Below, piece after piece: positions 25,780 through 32,897 of a stretch of DNA of 41,154 nt. The stretch is from positions 1-41,154 of IMG/VR virus record IMGVR_UViG_3300047409_000179. One strand, given 5' to 3'. A program made the translations under genes and the position numbers. This DNA comes from a virus. The first letter of the stretch is position 1. Each line of letters opens with the position of its first letter. The notes beneath the pieces are model-generated. The model saw nothing but the letters and a program-made list of their open reading frames with translations, was not told where the DNA came from and made no database searches.

Positions 25780-26718
25780 CTAGGCGAGGACCGGGGTCTT
25801 GGCGTACGCCTCGGCCAGGAAGCGGTACTCCGGGTCATTCGCGAGTTGCGAGGCCTTCACAGAAGCCCCGTCCAAACCGAAGGCGACGATCCCAAAGGGA
25901 GCCTCGCGGGTTCGCTTGACCAGCCGCGCGGCCACCAGTGTCGTCAGCTGCTTGATCGCATCCGGCGCTGCGGCCCAACCGAACTTGCCGGTCAGCTTGA
26001 GCGAGCGCGGGTAAGGCGAGAAGTTGAAGCCCGAACGGGGGAGTCGGCGGATCGTGTCGAACGGCAATCCGTCTGCGACCGCGTTCAGCGGTTCGAGCAC
26101 GAAGTCGGTGTTCTGCACCCAGGTCTGCTCGAAGGTGCCGTCACCGTCGTAGTCACCCGCGAGCGAAGTGAAGGTGATTAGGTCGTCGATCTCGACGCTG
26201 CAACCGTAGGGCGAGTAGTAGCGCACCTGGTTGACGTCGATGTCCGGGTAGAAGCGCCGGCCGAGCGCACTGTCGATTCCTCGCGAAGCCGCAACGAGGG
26301 CGGTCTGGATGTCCCCGTCGGCGTAGGTCTGCCCCGACAGATTGGCCGTCAGTTTGAACGTCTCGAGTTCGACGTAGGCGTTCGTCCCTGGCCCATGCGC
26401 GCGAACCTCGATGACCGCCTCGCCCAGCGTCTCGACCTTGCCACCGCTCGTGTCTTCCCACCAGACGAGCGCGCGCTGAGGATCGTGCAAGATCCCGTTG
26501 GTGGCGATGTCGGCGGCTGACCAGTCGTAGCGGACGACTCCCGTTGCGTCCGGTGTGTTCGAGATCGGCTGATCGACAAGCAGTGGCGTTGAGTTCACCT
26601 CACGCGCCTTGAAGCGAACGGTGTGCCCCGTCAGGTTGACCGGGACGCCGTCGATCGTGATCGTGTCGGTGATGCTCGGCTGCCGATCGCCGACGTACCA
26701 GATCTGCGTCTCGATCAC
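25780..26718 (-). CDS. head-tail connector fused to an N-terminal Ig-like (BppU-type) domain
   Basis: A 312-residue protein. Residues 1-108 form a beta sandwich like the BppU N-terminal domain (IDGVPVNLTGHTVRFKARE and RALVWWEDTSGGKVETLGEA). Residues 115-312 match gp6-type head-tail connectors: YVELETFKLTANLSGQTYAD, IQTALVAASRGIDSALGRRF and ALGRRFYP. The connector ring bridges portal and tail. A fused Ig-like domain would project from the neck. GTG overlaps the upstream TGA. Confidence 0.75.
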   Translation of the reverse strand: MIETQIWYVGDRQPSITDTITIDGVPVNLTGHTVRFKAREVNSTPLLVDQPISNTPDATGVVRYDWSAADIATNGILHDPQRALVWWEDTSGGKVETLGEAVIEVRAHGPGTNAYVELETFKLTANLSGQTYADGDIQTALVAASRGIDSALGRRFYPDIDVNQVRYYSPYGCSVEIDDLITFTSLAGDYDGDGTFEQTWVQNTDFVLEPLNAVADGLPFDTIRRLPRSGFNFSPYPRSLKLTGKFGWAAAPDAIKQLTTLVAARLVKRTREAPFGIVAFGLDGASVKASQLANDPEYRFLAEAYAKTPVLA

Positions 26719-28355
26719 GCGCGCACCTTCCTCGGTCGCGGACTATCGAACTCGGTCGCCGTGGGGTTTCCCGGATCGACGCCACCGCTAGGACTTCCCT
26801 GGTCGTAGAGCGCAGCTCCGGGAGTACCCGGGTCCATCCCACCCAAAGGGCTCGGCTGATCGAAGAAGGCCGTGACGAACACCTGCTGCGGATCGGTCAG
26901 CTGCCCACCAGCGATCGCCCCGCCTGGAGAGAGTGGAACCAGTGCAAGCGTGATCGCCCTGCCCGCGGCGGTGGCCCCGCTGATGACGAGCGCACTCTGG
27001 ACGCTTGGAGAAGTTCCCTGCGCGAGCGCTCCACCTGGAACCGCTGCGACTCGAACCGTGGCAGTCGTCCCCTGCGCCAGCGCGCCGCCCTGTACGACCG
27101 CGACCTTCGGCACAGGCGCAAGTCCTTGTGCCAGCGCGCCACCGGGAGGCGGCATCTCACTCGTTCCGCCGGCAAGTGGATCGGTGAGCTGGCCCCCTGC
27201 AGTTGCCCCGCCGCGTCCAACGTCCACACGAGCGGCAGGGCCAAACCCCTGCGCTAGAGCTCCACCCTGCGCCACCGCAGTCGCGGGCGTCGGAGCGTTT
27301 CCTTGTGCTGTGGCCCCGCCTTGCGGAACTGCGACCCGGATTGTGGTGGTCGTACCCTGTGCGGTGGCGCCGCCTTGCGGAACCGGGGCTTGCGCGATTG
27401 GAGTGAACCCCTGCGCCGCGGCGCCGCCCTGCGCGACCGTCGTCGTAACTGTTGGAGCGTTTCCGGATGCGGCTGCGCCGCCTTGAGCCACCGCGACACT
27501 CGGCGCTGGAGCATTCCCCGCAGCCAGAGCGCCGCCCTGCGGTGTCGTAACCTGAACGACAGGGCCGAACCCGGCGGCTAACGCCCCACCCTGCGGGCAG
27601 TTCTCGGTGACAGCAGCTACCCCGAAGTCCGGAGCCAACTGCGGGAAGCCCAACCGCGGTCGTCCCGGCTTTGCGAACCTCCGCAGCGCCAGCAGCATCG
27701 GCCGGAAAACTGGAGCCGACCCTACTGCGGCCGCCGTCGCCAACTGCTTGACGATCGCGGCGATGTGCGAGTTCGCGGTAGAGGTGGTCCACGACCAGGG
27801 CATCACGCCGCTGGTGGTGTTGCTCGATCCTCGGAACTCGTTGCCGCCATCAGCCGTGACGGCGTAGTCGCCGACGTTCGCTCCGGTGACGACGGGAGTG
27901 TGGCCCGTCGAGTCGAGCGAGAGGATGTCCACCGTCCAGTCGCCCGAGGCGAACCCGGAGGGTGTGACCGAGTTGGTCGTCCCGCTATCGGCGTGAGCCT
28001 TGCCGGCGGTCGAGAGTGGCGTGACCTGATCGACGCCATCGAAGACGTAGATCGCTATGCCCTTACCGCCGCTCGAGCCTGTGAAGTTGCCGACGACGTT
28101 GGCAGTCGAGGTGGCGGGCGCGATCAGATACCAGATCTGCGTTCGCCCGAACGAGGTCGCCTGGTCGTCGTCGAGCTTTGTGAGGCCCACGCCGCCGAAG
28201 GTGCAGGACGTGAGGCCCTCTGCTACGACCTCGCAGGAGAACATGACGACCAGCAGACGATTGGCGCCTGCGCCGACCGTGACCGACTGAGTGATCGAGC
28301 TTAGGCCGGGGCCTGCGAAGACAACCGGAAAGCCGCCCTCAAGGGTGACGGCCAT
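26715..28355 (-). CDS. structural protein with QGGA tandem repeats
   Basis: A 546-residue protein. Residues 1-210 are a jelly-roll-like domain (ITQSVTVGAGANRLLVVMFS and ASGDWTVDILSLDSTGHTPV) seen in actinobacterial and phage surface proteins. Residues 250-490 contain about 13 repeats of 17-18 residues with consensus QGGAxAQGxxPxxxVAV, for example PQGGATAQGTTTTIRVAV. The last 60 residues have two copies of a YDQGSPSGGVDPGNPTA-like unit. Likely a fibre or adhesin-like structural protein; the repeat may form a glycine-rich solenoid. ATG overlaps no neighbour; TAA lies one base before it upstream. Confidence 0.75.
   Translation of the reverse strand: MAVTLEGGFPVVFAGPGLSSITQSVTVGAGANRLLVVMFSCEVVAEGLTSCTFGGVGLTKLDDDQATSFGRTQIWYLIAPATSTANVVGNFTGSSGGKGIAIYVFDGVDQVTPLSTAGKAHADSGTTNSVTPSGFASGDWTVDILSLDSTGHTPVVTGANVGDYAVTADGGNEFRGSSNTTSGVMPWSWTTSTANSHIAAIVKQLATAAAVGSAPVFRPMLLALRRFAKPGRPRLGFPQLAPDFGVAAVTENCPQGGALAAGFGPVVQVTTPQGGALAAGNAPAPSVAVAQGGAAASGNAPTVTTTVAQGGAAAQGFTPIAQAPVPQGGATAQGTTTTIRVAVPQGGATAQGNAPTPATAVAQGGALAQGFGPAARVDVGRGGATAGGQLTDPLAGGTSEMPPPGGALAQGLAPVPKVAVVQGGALAQGTTATVRVAAVPGGALAQGTSPSVQSALVISGATAAGRAITLALVPLSPGGAIAGGQLTDPQQVFVTAFFDQPSPLGGMDPGTPGAALYDQGSPSGGVDPGNPTATEFDSPRPRKVRA
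26880..27610 (-). repeat. tandem coding repeat array (QGGA units)
   Basis: About 13 imperfect 51-54-base units encoding QGGAxAQG followed by about nine variable residues. The DNA copies differ at many positions while keeping the protein pattern, so the array is old or under selection rather than newly expanded. Confidence 0.8.
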
Positions 28356-29528
28356 TTAGCAGCCTTGCTGCCAGGTGCTTGGCACGCTCCCTGTGTTGCC
28401 GCAGAAGATCGAGTTCGTGACGGGGCGCGGGGGATCAAAGCCGGTCACGGACAGGTCAAAGCGGTTGTTACGGAGAGCCCAGCCGGTGATCGAGCCCTTG
28501 GCGACGTTCGTGCCGTTGTTCGAGGTCCCGACGTCGCCGACGTGGACCGACTCGTACATGATCCCGCCGCCGAGCGAGTAGGTGACGCCGAACTGGTTGC
28601 CCTCGAGCGTGACGTTGCCATAGGCGGGCGGAAGCGGACTCCACCAAGAGCCGTAGGTAAAGAGCACGTCGAAGACCGCGCAGTTGGTGAAGGTCGAGTT
28701 GCGGATCGTCATGAAGGGCACGACGATCGCGTAGAGACACTCGAGGTGTACCCCGTCCGTCTTGATGACCGCGTCGTGGAAGCGCACGTTGTCGAAGACA
28801 AGGTGGTCGCCGTCGACAAGCGCGGCCTTCTCGTCGGCCACGTTGCCGATGCTCATGTTCAGCCACTTGTCACGGTTTCCGCCACCGTTCTCGACGCAGG
28901 CACCGCTCGACTTGACCCCGCCGCAGTCCACGTTGAGGCTGTCGAAGGTGAGGTCGGGCGAGCCGGAGTGAATCCCGCGCACGACGTTGCCCGTGACGCC
29001 CTTAAAGGTGAGCACCTTCGTTCCCGAGCCCTGACTCGACTGGTAGCCGCCGGCGAAGTTCTGCGAGGAGGAGAGCGTGCCGCTGACGCCGACCACGTCG
29101 CCCGACTGCGCGGCAGTGTAGGCCGCGGCGAAGCTCGCGCAGGAGACGCCTGCCGTGAGGATCACCGGAGTCGCGGAGCGCGAGCAGCCGCCAGCGCCAG
29201 GCGAGACCCAGAGATTCGCCGTGCCGGTCGGTGGAGGCGGCGGCGGCGGGGGAGGAGGAGGCGGCGGGGCCGTAGTCGTTCCGACCGTGGTCGTGACCGT
29301 GACCGTCTGCGTGACGGTGTCATGGACGGTCGTCGTCGGCCCCGTGACGGTCTGATCGGTGGCGGTGACGCATTCGCCGGGGATCTCGCCTAGCGGGTTG
29401 CCGTTGTCCGCGATCGTGTGGGTCGGCGTGCAGGCGACGTGCTCGCCGGGAGAAAGCGCCAAGGTGGCAGCTGCGAAGCCTCCCGCTCCGAGCAGACCGA
29501 GCGCGGAGACTGCTAGCCAGCGACGCAT
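28356..29528 (-). CDS. secreted parallel beta-helix protein with polyproline linker
   Basis: A 390-residue protein. Signal peptide in MRRWLAVSALGLLGAGGFAA. Residues 55-90 are Thr/Val-rich (TVTQTVTVTTTVGTTT), then 13 consecutive prolines. Residues 105-390 form a pectate-lyase-like right-handed beta-helix (LTFKGVTGNVVRGIHSG, LVFDNVRFHDAVIKTDGVHL and VTLEGNQFGVTY). The domain order resembles secreted proteins of soil Actinobacteria, so transfer from a host is likely. Why a secreted protein sits among head genes is unclear; it may degrade capsule, or the N-terminus may be a virion tether. Confidence 0.8.
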   Translation of the reverse strand: MRRWLAVSALGLLGAGGFAAATLALSPGEHVACTPTHTIADNGNPLGEIPGECVTATDQTVTGPTTTVHDTVTQTVTVTTTVGTTTAPPPPPPPPPPPPPTGTANLWVSPGAGGCSRSATPVILTAGVSCASFAAAYTAAQSGDVVGVSGTLSSSQNFAGGYQSSQGSGTKVLTFKGVTGNVVRGIHSGSPDLTFDSLNVDCGGVKSSGACVENGGGNRDKWLNMSIGNVADEKAALVDGDHLVFDNVRFHDAVIKTDGVHLECLYAIVVPFMTIRNSTFTNCAVFDVLFTYGSWWSPLPPAYGNVTLEGNQFGVTYSLGGGIMYESVHVGDVGTSNNGTNVAKGSITGWALRNNRFDLSVTGFDPPRPVTNSIFCGNTGSVPSTWQQGC

Positions 29529-30133
29529 CAGGTCATCGAGTTGACGGCGAGGTCCTGAACGACAATCGTCTCTGCCGTCGACCCGGAGCGCTTGGCGTCG
29601 ATGTGGATCGTGCCGGCCAGGGTGCCGTCGATGTTGACCGCGGCTGCTGCGGAGGCCGGGATCATCATCGGGTTGCCGGGTGACGTGATGAGCGCGCTCG
29701 TTCCGTCAGCCGTGAAGTACCCATAGGCAAAGAGCGGCGTGGCCGTTGGCACGAAGGTCGTCGCGTCTCCGCGCGCCTCGATGTAGACGTGCATCCAGGC
29801 AGAGATATTGGTCTTGGAAAGGGTCCAAGCCGTCGCCGCCGAGGTGGCGAGGATCGTCCCGCCTGCATCCGTCGGCGCAGCGCCCGTCTGATGCCTGATC
29901 TCGATGGTGAAGTTGCCGGGCGTAGCGGCAGTGGTGCATTTCAGCAGCGCGACGATGTGCCAGCGCCGTCCGGGCTTGAGCCAGTAGCCAGCCGGGAAGG
30001 CCAGGTTGGTCGCCGGCACGCGCAGGATCGGAACCATGCTGATCGAGGTCGTGAGCGGCGAGACGGAGGCGAAGTCGGCCGACTGGAAATATGGATCGCG
30101 AGTCTCGTGATAGTTCTGAGTCTCGCCGGCCAC
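29528..30133 (-). CDS. structural protein, possible fibre or decoration
   Basis: A 201-residue beta-rich protein: FPAGYWLKPGRRWHIVALLK, FTIEIRHQTGAAPTDAGGTI and AWMHVYIEARGDATTFVPT. The overall pattern is that of actinophage head fibres or decoration proteins. ATG overlaps the stop of the previous gene. No enzymatic motif. Confidence 0.6.
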   Translation of the reverse strand: MAGETQNYHETRDPYFQSADFASVSPLTTSISMVPILRVPATNLAFPAGYWLKPGRRWHIVALLKCTTAATPGNFTIEIRHQTGAAPTDAGGTILATSAATAWTLSKTNISAWMHVYIEARGDATTFVPTATPLFAYGYFTADGTSALITSPGNPMMIPASAAAAVNIDGTLAGTIHIDAKRSGSTAETIVVQDLAVNSMT

Positions 30134-30387
30134 TAGAGCTTCAGCTCCTGGATCTGCACTGCGACGCCGAGCTCTTCCAGCCGGGCCTTGTAGAAGTCGA
30201 CCAGCAGCTCACCGGACAACGGGGGTGCGACACCGCCCTCGTGCAGCGTGACGACGCTGTTTTCCGACTCGCCCTTCTTCAGCTTCAGCTTCGAGCGCGC
30301 CTGATCCTCATCGACGGCGTGGGTATCGAACACGCGAGCGTGCTCGGCTCCCTTGGCCTTGTCGATGTAGAAGCGGTAGAGAGGCAT
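30133..30387 (-). CDS. hypothetical structural-region protein
   Basis: An 84-residue protein, MPLYRFYIDKAKGAEHARVF, alpha/beta, with a Lys-rich middle. The ATG overlaps the upstream TGA (ATGA); a longer start at 30,564 would overlap the previous gene. No family recognised. Confidence 0.65.
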   Translation of the reverse strand: MPLYRFYIDKAKGAEHARVFDTHAVDEDQARSKLKLKKGESENSVVTLHEGGVAPPLSGELLVDFYKARLEELGVAVQIQELKL

Positions 30388-30836
30388 CAGGTCGCATCCA
30401 GGTAGAGCAGGCCGGCTGGATCGATCGTGAGCGTGTAGGCGGTCGAGACGGTCTGGTTGGAATCCCAGGTGAGTAACGCAAACAGCTTGCGCGTCGCGTC
30501 CGTGCCGCTCGTACGTTCGTAGAGGACGCCGTAGCGCCACGTCTTTGCAGCCGTAAATGTCCAAGTTGGGTCCCCGATGTCGAGCCGCACCTGATCCGAG
30601 GCCGCGTCGTAGCTGAAGGTGGCGCCCGTGACGTCAAAGCCATTGGTCACATAGCCGTTGCCGTTGGCGAGCTCGTTCGCGACCGGGGTGCTCCAGAACT
30701 CGTCCGTGTCGAGGTTCGGCGTGTAGGTGGCCGTCACTAGACCCAGGAAGAGATCGGCGACCTCGAGATCTGAGTTCGTGTCGTTCTTCATGCAGTGCTG
30801 CAGGCCGAGGCCATACCAATTCACGACGATCGCCAT
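30387..30836 (-). CDS. virion structural protein, small beta-sandwich
   Basis: A 149-residue protein: VVNWYGLGLQHCMKNDTNSD, WSTPVANELANGNGYVTNGF and DIGDPTWTFTAAKTWRYGV, a pattern found repeatedly in phage structural proteins near the capsid gene. Probably a minor capsid or decoration protein. ATG has AGGAGGAG upstream. Confidence 0.7.
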   Translation of the reverse strand: MAIVVNWYGLGLQHCMKNDTNSDLEVADLFLGLVTATYTPNLDTDEFWSTPVANELANGNGYVTNGFDVTGATFSYDAASDQVRLDIGDPTWTFTAAKTWRYGVLYERTSGTDATRKLFALLTWDSNQTVSTAYTLTIDPAGLLYLDAT

Positions 30837-30848
30837 GTGGCTCTCCTC

Positions 30849-31544
30849 CTAGACGAGTTCTGCGTCGGGCACGATGATGTTCTTCAACGGCACGACGGTC
30901 TGCGGGTCGAGGATCAGGTTCGGCTGCCAACCGCCGTCGCGGTGCTCGGGCCAGATGGTGTGCGGCGCGATATGGCCCATCTGCACGTCCACGTCGCAGT
31001 AGATCGAAAAGCCAGCCTCGCGCACCTTGCGGCAGAAGGCGAAGTCCTCGTTCAAGCCTTTCCCATCCGTTGAGAACCAGGGCTCCTCGATCGCATCAAG
31101 CACGTGCCGACGGATCAGCATCCCCGCCGAACCCGCCGCGTAAATCTCGTGTAAGCCCGTCTCAGGCAGCCAGGCAACTTCGTACTCGACATGACCCTGT
31201 TCATCAAGACCAACCTCGCGCGACATCACTACCGGCTTATACGGCGGGGTACGGGTGAAGACGAGCGGCACTACAACGTCGACGTCGTGCGCGAGTAGCC
31301 GTACCAGGATGTCCGGGTTGAAGACGTGGTCGTCGCCCATGATCCAGACCCACTCACCAATCATCCGCCGGCAGATCATGTTGCAGTTGCCAACGACGTC
31401 AGTCGTCTTGGTCTGGATAATCCGCACGTCGCCCGGCTTCTCGAGGATGAACATCGAGAGCTGAAAGTCCGAGTAGCGCGCGAGGTCGCTGCCAACGATG
31501 CCGATCGTGCCGCCGCCACGCTGACGCGGTCCGTTGTTGCTCAC
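30849..31544 (-). CDS. GT-A family glycosyltransferase-like protein
   Basis: A 231-residue protein. The GDDH at about residue 70 (EWVWIMGDDHVFNPDILVRL) is the metal-binding DxD-like motif; EDFAFCRKVREAGFSIYCD contains the acidic catalytic position usual in GT2 enzymes. It likely transfers a sugar to a virion protein or to DNA. Its partner gene upstream is a SAM-dependent methyltransferase. GTG overlaps the upstream TGA. Confidence 0.8.
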   Translation of the reverse strand: MSNNGPRQRGGGTIGIVGSDLARYSDFQLSMFILEKPGDVRIIQTKTTDVVGNCNMICRRMIGEWVWIMGDDHVFNPDILVRLLAHDVDVVVPLVFTRTPPYKPVVMSREVGLDEQGHVEYEVAWLPETGLHEIYAAGSAGMLIRRHVLDAIEEPWFSTDGKGLNEDFAFCRKVREAGFSIYCDVDVQMGHIAPHTIWPEHRDGGWQPNLILDPQTVVPLKNIIVPDAELV

Positions 31545-32146
31545 AGTTGCGCCCGACTGACCCAGGAATAGAATCGCCCGGACGACCAGCGCTCGTCTAC
31601 CCGGAAGCCGGAGTTGGCGAAGATCGCATCCACGCCTTCCCAGCCGACCTCGAGGATGTGCGTGCCCCTGTACCCCTTCCAGTCGGTAGGACCGCTACGA
31701 AGGGGCGCCTCGATCAGGCAAGCCTTCACCCGCAGCCGTTGGACTAGCGACTCAAGCTCCCTCGCCCGCAGATGCTCAATCGTGTGCGTAGCGACGAAAG
31801 CGTCGGCCTCATAGTCGTCTTCCCAGAACGGACGCTGAAGTACGACTAGCTCGTACCAGAACGCCGCGCAGGCCTGGGGCACTTCTACTAGGTCGTAGTT
31901 CGTCCATGATCTGAACGCTCCGAGCGAGTTCGCGAGTGCGTCGTCCCAACCGCCTAGCTCGACTACGGTCTTCGGCTGGTAGCGCGCGATGAACTTCCGC
32001 GCTTCCACGACGTCGAACGATCGTTGGTTGGGGAACATGCGGGCGACGTGCTCGTAGGCTTCCTGCTGATCCTCGAAGCTGAGCGAGTCGTACTCCTCGC
32101 GCCAGCGGTCGAAGTTGAAGTGGAACGTAGTCGCGAACGTGGTCAC
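31541..32146 (-). CDS. class I SAM-dependent methyltransferase-like protein
   Basis: A 201-residue protein with motif I VVELGGWDDALANSLGAF, then YEADAFVATHTIEHLRAREL corresponding to motif IV/post-I. These fold motifs fit class I methyltransferases. Together with the glycosyltransferase it may modify a structural glycan or protein. GTG overlaps the previous TGA. Confidence 0.75.
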   Translation of the reverse strand: MTTFATTFHFNFDRWREEYDSLSFEDQQEAYEHVARMFPNQRSFDVVEARKFIARYQPKTVVELGGWDDALANSLGAFRSWTNYDLVEVPQACAAFWYELVVLQRPFWEDDYEADAFVATHTIEHLRARELESLVQRLRVKACLIEAPLRSGPTDWKGYRGTHILEVGWEGVDAIFANSGFRVDERWSSGRFYSWVSRAQL

Positions 32147-32352
32147 GAGACGGCCCGCAGCGTGATCGCTTGACCTCCGTCACGCCTTAGTTGGTCCTGC
32201 TCGACGACGACGCGACCGCCGCAGCACGGGCAGGCGTCGTCCTTGATCGCGTCGAAGGCGTGGAAGCGCTCGATCATGTGCAGGGCGCCGATGATCTTCA
32301 CCTGCTCGCGTAGGAGCTTGTTCTCGGCCTCGAGCTGCGCGTAACTGCGCAA
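32143..32352 (-). CDS. small protein with coiled coil and zinc knuckle
   Basis: About 69 residues from a TTG (32,350-32,352): SYAQLEAENKLLREQVKIIG coil followed by CPCCGGRVVVEQDQL. The TTG has GAGG nine bases upstream. The alternative ATG at 32,391 would overlap the previous gene by 35 bases. Possibly a scaffolding or regulatory factor. Function unknown. Confidence 0.55.
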   Translation of the reverse strand: MRSYAQLEAENKLLREQVKIIGALHMIERFHAFDAIKDDACPCCGGRVVVEQDQLRRDGGQAITLRAVS

Positions 32353-32356
32353 CGCC

Positions 32357-32647
32357 CTAGACCTCGAGTAGGTCGGCTTCGTCCACCTCATCCAGCGGCA
32401 TGAAGGCGCCGGGGCAGGACTTCACGGCGGGGTGGTTCTTGTTCACCTTCTGGAAGGCCTTGAACGTGTAGGGCACGCCTTCGTCGCCCTCGTCGACCAT
32501 CACGTCGTGATCGTCGATCTCGACCCGGTCGCCTGTTCGGCGATCGGTCACGGTGAGCTTCCCGTACTCGATCGGCCGCGCTCCTACCACGACCGTGATT
32601 AGTTCACGTGCGACGACCAGGTTGCTCTTCGACTTCGTAGTAGCCAT
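32357..32647 (-). CDS. hypothetical protein next to the capsid gene
   Basis: A 96-residue protein (KSNLVVARELITVVVGARPI and GVPYTFKAFQKVNKNHPAVK, acidic end DEADLLEV). AAAAGGAG ribosome site. Located just after the capsid region; probably structural, family unknown. Confidence 0.65.
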   Translation of the reverse strand: MATTKSKSNLVVARELITVVVGARPIEYGKLTVTDRRTGDRVEIDDHDVMVDEGDEGVPYTFKAFQKVNKNHPAVKSCPGAFMPLDEVDEADLLEV

Positions 32648-32669
32648 GTCTCTCCTTTTCGGGGCTTTA

Positions 32670-32702
32670 GGGGGCCGGCCGCCCCGAAGGAAACCGGCCC
32701 CC
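32670..32702. other. stem-loop after the capsid-region genes
   Basis: GGGGGCCGG (32,670-32,678) pairs perfectly with CCGGCCCCC (32,694-32,702) around a 15-base loop. It lies between the stop of the 58-residue gene and the next ribosome site. There is no U-run, so it may be an attenuator or processing site more than a terminator. The downstream AAGCCCCGAAAAGGAG echoes the junction motif used elsewhere. Confidence 0.5.
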
Positions 32703-32717
32703 CATTACCGCCGGGAC

Positions 32718-32894
32718 TTAGCCCCAGCGATGCTTCCGCTTCTCGGCTTGGTACGCCTCGCCGTGCTCGTTCGCCTTTTCGACGTCGGCAGGCTTGACGT
32801 CCTCGCCGTCGAGGTTCCCGACCGCCGCCAGGGCTTTCCCTGAGGGGGTGTCGGGGTACTCGGCCTTCTTGGCCGCTTTCTTCTCGTCAGCCAT
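32718..32894 (-). CDS. small charged protein after the major capsid gene (58 aa)
   Basis: A 58-residue, Lys/Glu-rich protein: MADEKKAAKKAEYPDTPSGK and VKPADVEKANEHGEAYQAEK, ending HRWG. The ATG is three bases from the capsid stop. Such short charged proteins follow capsid genes in many phages and may be minor head proteins. No family name. Confidence 0.65.
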   Translation of the reverse strand: MADEKKAAKKAEYPDTPSGKALAAVGNLDGEDVKPADVEKANEHGEAYQAEKRKHRWG

Positions 32895-32897
32895 CGT

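Noticed and set aside
29220-29275. GC-rich simple repeat taken as a possible structural or regulatory repeat
   Set aside because: It is the codon tract for 13 prolines in the secreted beta-helix gene.
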